Below the pieces are notes generated by a model. That model was not told the origin of the DNA. It did not search any database and worked only from the letters and a program-made list of their open reading frames with translations. Of a stretch of 64,000 bases of DNA, positions 63,970 through 64,000 are shown piece after piece; within the stretch, counting starts at the first letter, position 1, and each line of letters opens with the position of its first letter. The position numbers and the translations under genes were made by a program. The stretch is from Halothiobacillus neapolitanus c2 (GTDB lineage Bacteria; Pseudomonadota; Gammaproteobacteria; Halothiobacillales; Halothiobacillaceae): positions 1,011,501-1,075,500 of the forward strand of contig NC_013422.1 in NCBI RefSeq assembly GCF_000024765.1, in the 5' to 3' direction.

Positions 63970-64000
63970 ATGAAAAAAAATTCGAAAGACAACGATAAAG
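63970..64000 (+). CDS. Start of a gene cut by the window edge
   Basis: The last 31 bases begin ATG-AAA-AAA-AAT-TCG, which looks like a lysine-rich N terminus (MKKNSKDNDK) of a rightward gene divergent from gnd. Too little is present to name it, and the ribosome-binding site is weak. Confidence 0.35.
   Translation, partial: MKKNSKDNDK

Noticed and set aside
1-64000. CRISPR array
   Set aside because: No series of regularly spaced direct repeats with unique spacers is present, and no cas genes.

Overview
This 64 kb window joins a mobile genomic island (about 1-32.9 kb) to ordinary proteobacterial chromosome (about 33-64 kb). The chromosomal half carries eno, a P-type H+-ATPase, ppk2, pepA, rlmKL, a yejF-type ABC ATPase, fabB-fabA, bamE divergent from fur, dcd, rppH-ptsP, a Pro/Arg/His/Met tRNA set, tsaB, pgi, zwf and a short gnd. 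This is a gammaproteobacterial gene set. My guess, from overall resemblance only, is a sulfur-oxidising chemolithoautotroph such as Halothiobacillus; treat the genus as unproven.

Island, left part (1-9.4 kb): the end of a polymorphic toxin with its immunity gene and an RHS-repeat scrap; a TrwC/MobF conjugative relaxase whose ribosome-binding site lies inside a strong hairpin; an overlapping pair of phosphoesterase genes; a decayed IS110 transposase; and 1.6 kb of mostly AT-rich DNA without a convincing gene.

Island, centre (9.4-30 kb): an apparently intact, quorum-sensing-linked biosynthetic gene cluster, the most interesting part of the window. A ScoE/Rv0097-type Fe(II)/2-oxoglutarate oxidase, an FcoT/ScoD-type thioesterase, a stand-alone ACP and a FadD-type acyl ligase are the enzyme set that makes isonitrile fatty acyl groups in actinobacterial isonitrile lipopeptides. 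Here they flank a fully reducing type I polyketide synthase (KS-AT-DH-ER-KR-ACP) and there is no NRPS. A JmjC/cupin oxygenase, an alpha/beta hydrolase and an Sfp/EntD-type phosphopantetheinyl transferase complete the set. A FabY-type ketosynthase sits upstream behind a broken IS3 element. LuxR, an RsaM-like protein and LuxI close the cluster. Three sites of the form CTGT-N8-ACA(G/C) lie before the oxidase operon, between luxR and rsaM, and before luxI. The predicted product is an isonitrile-bearing reduced polyketide or fatty acid made at high cell density.

Island, right end (30-32.9 kb): two small membrane proteins and a tyrosine integrase, then the displaced 3' half of a tRNA-Leu(UAA). That half-tRNA reads as the attR junction, so the intact tRNA-Leu and the other island end should lie left of this window. 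From 33 kb onward the DNA is GC-richer and gene-dense, with four copies of a roughly 110 bp dRS3-like repeat and one 142 bp element that shares their ends.
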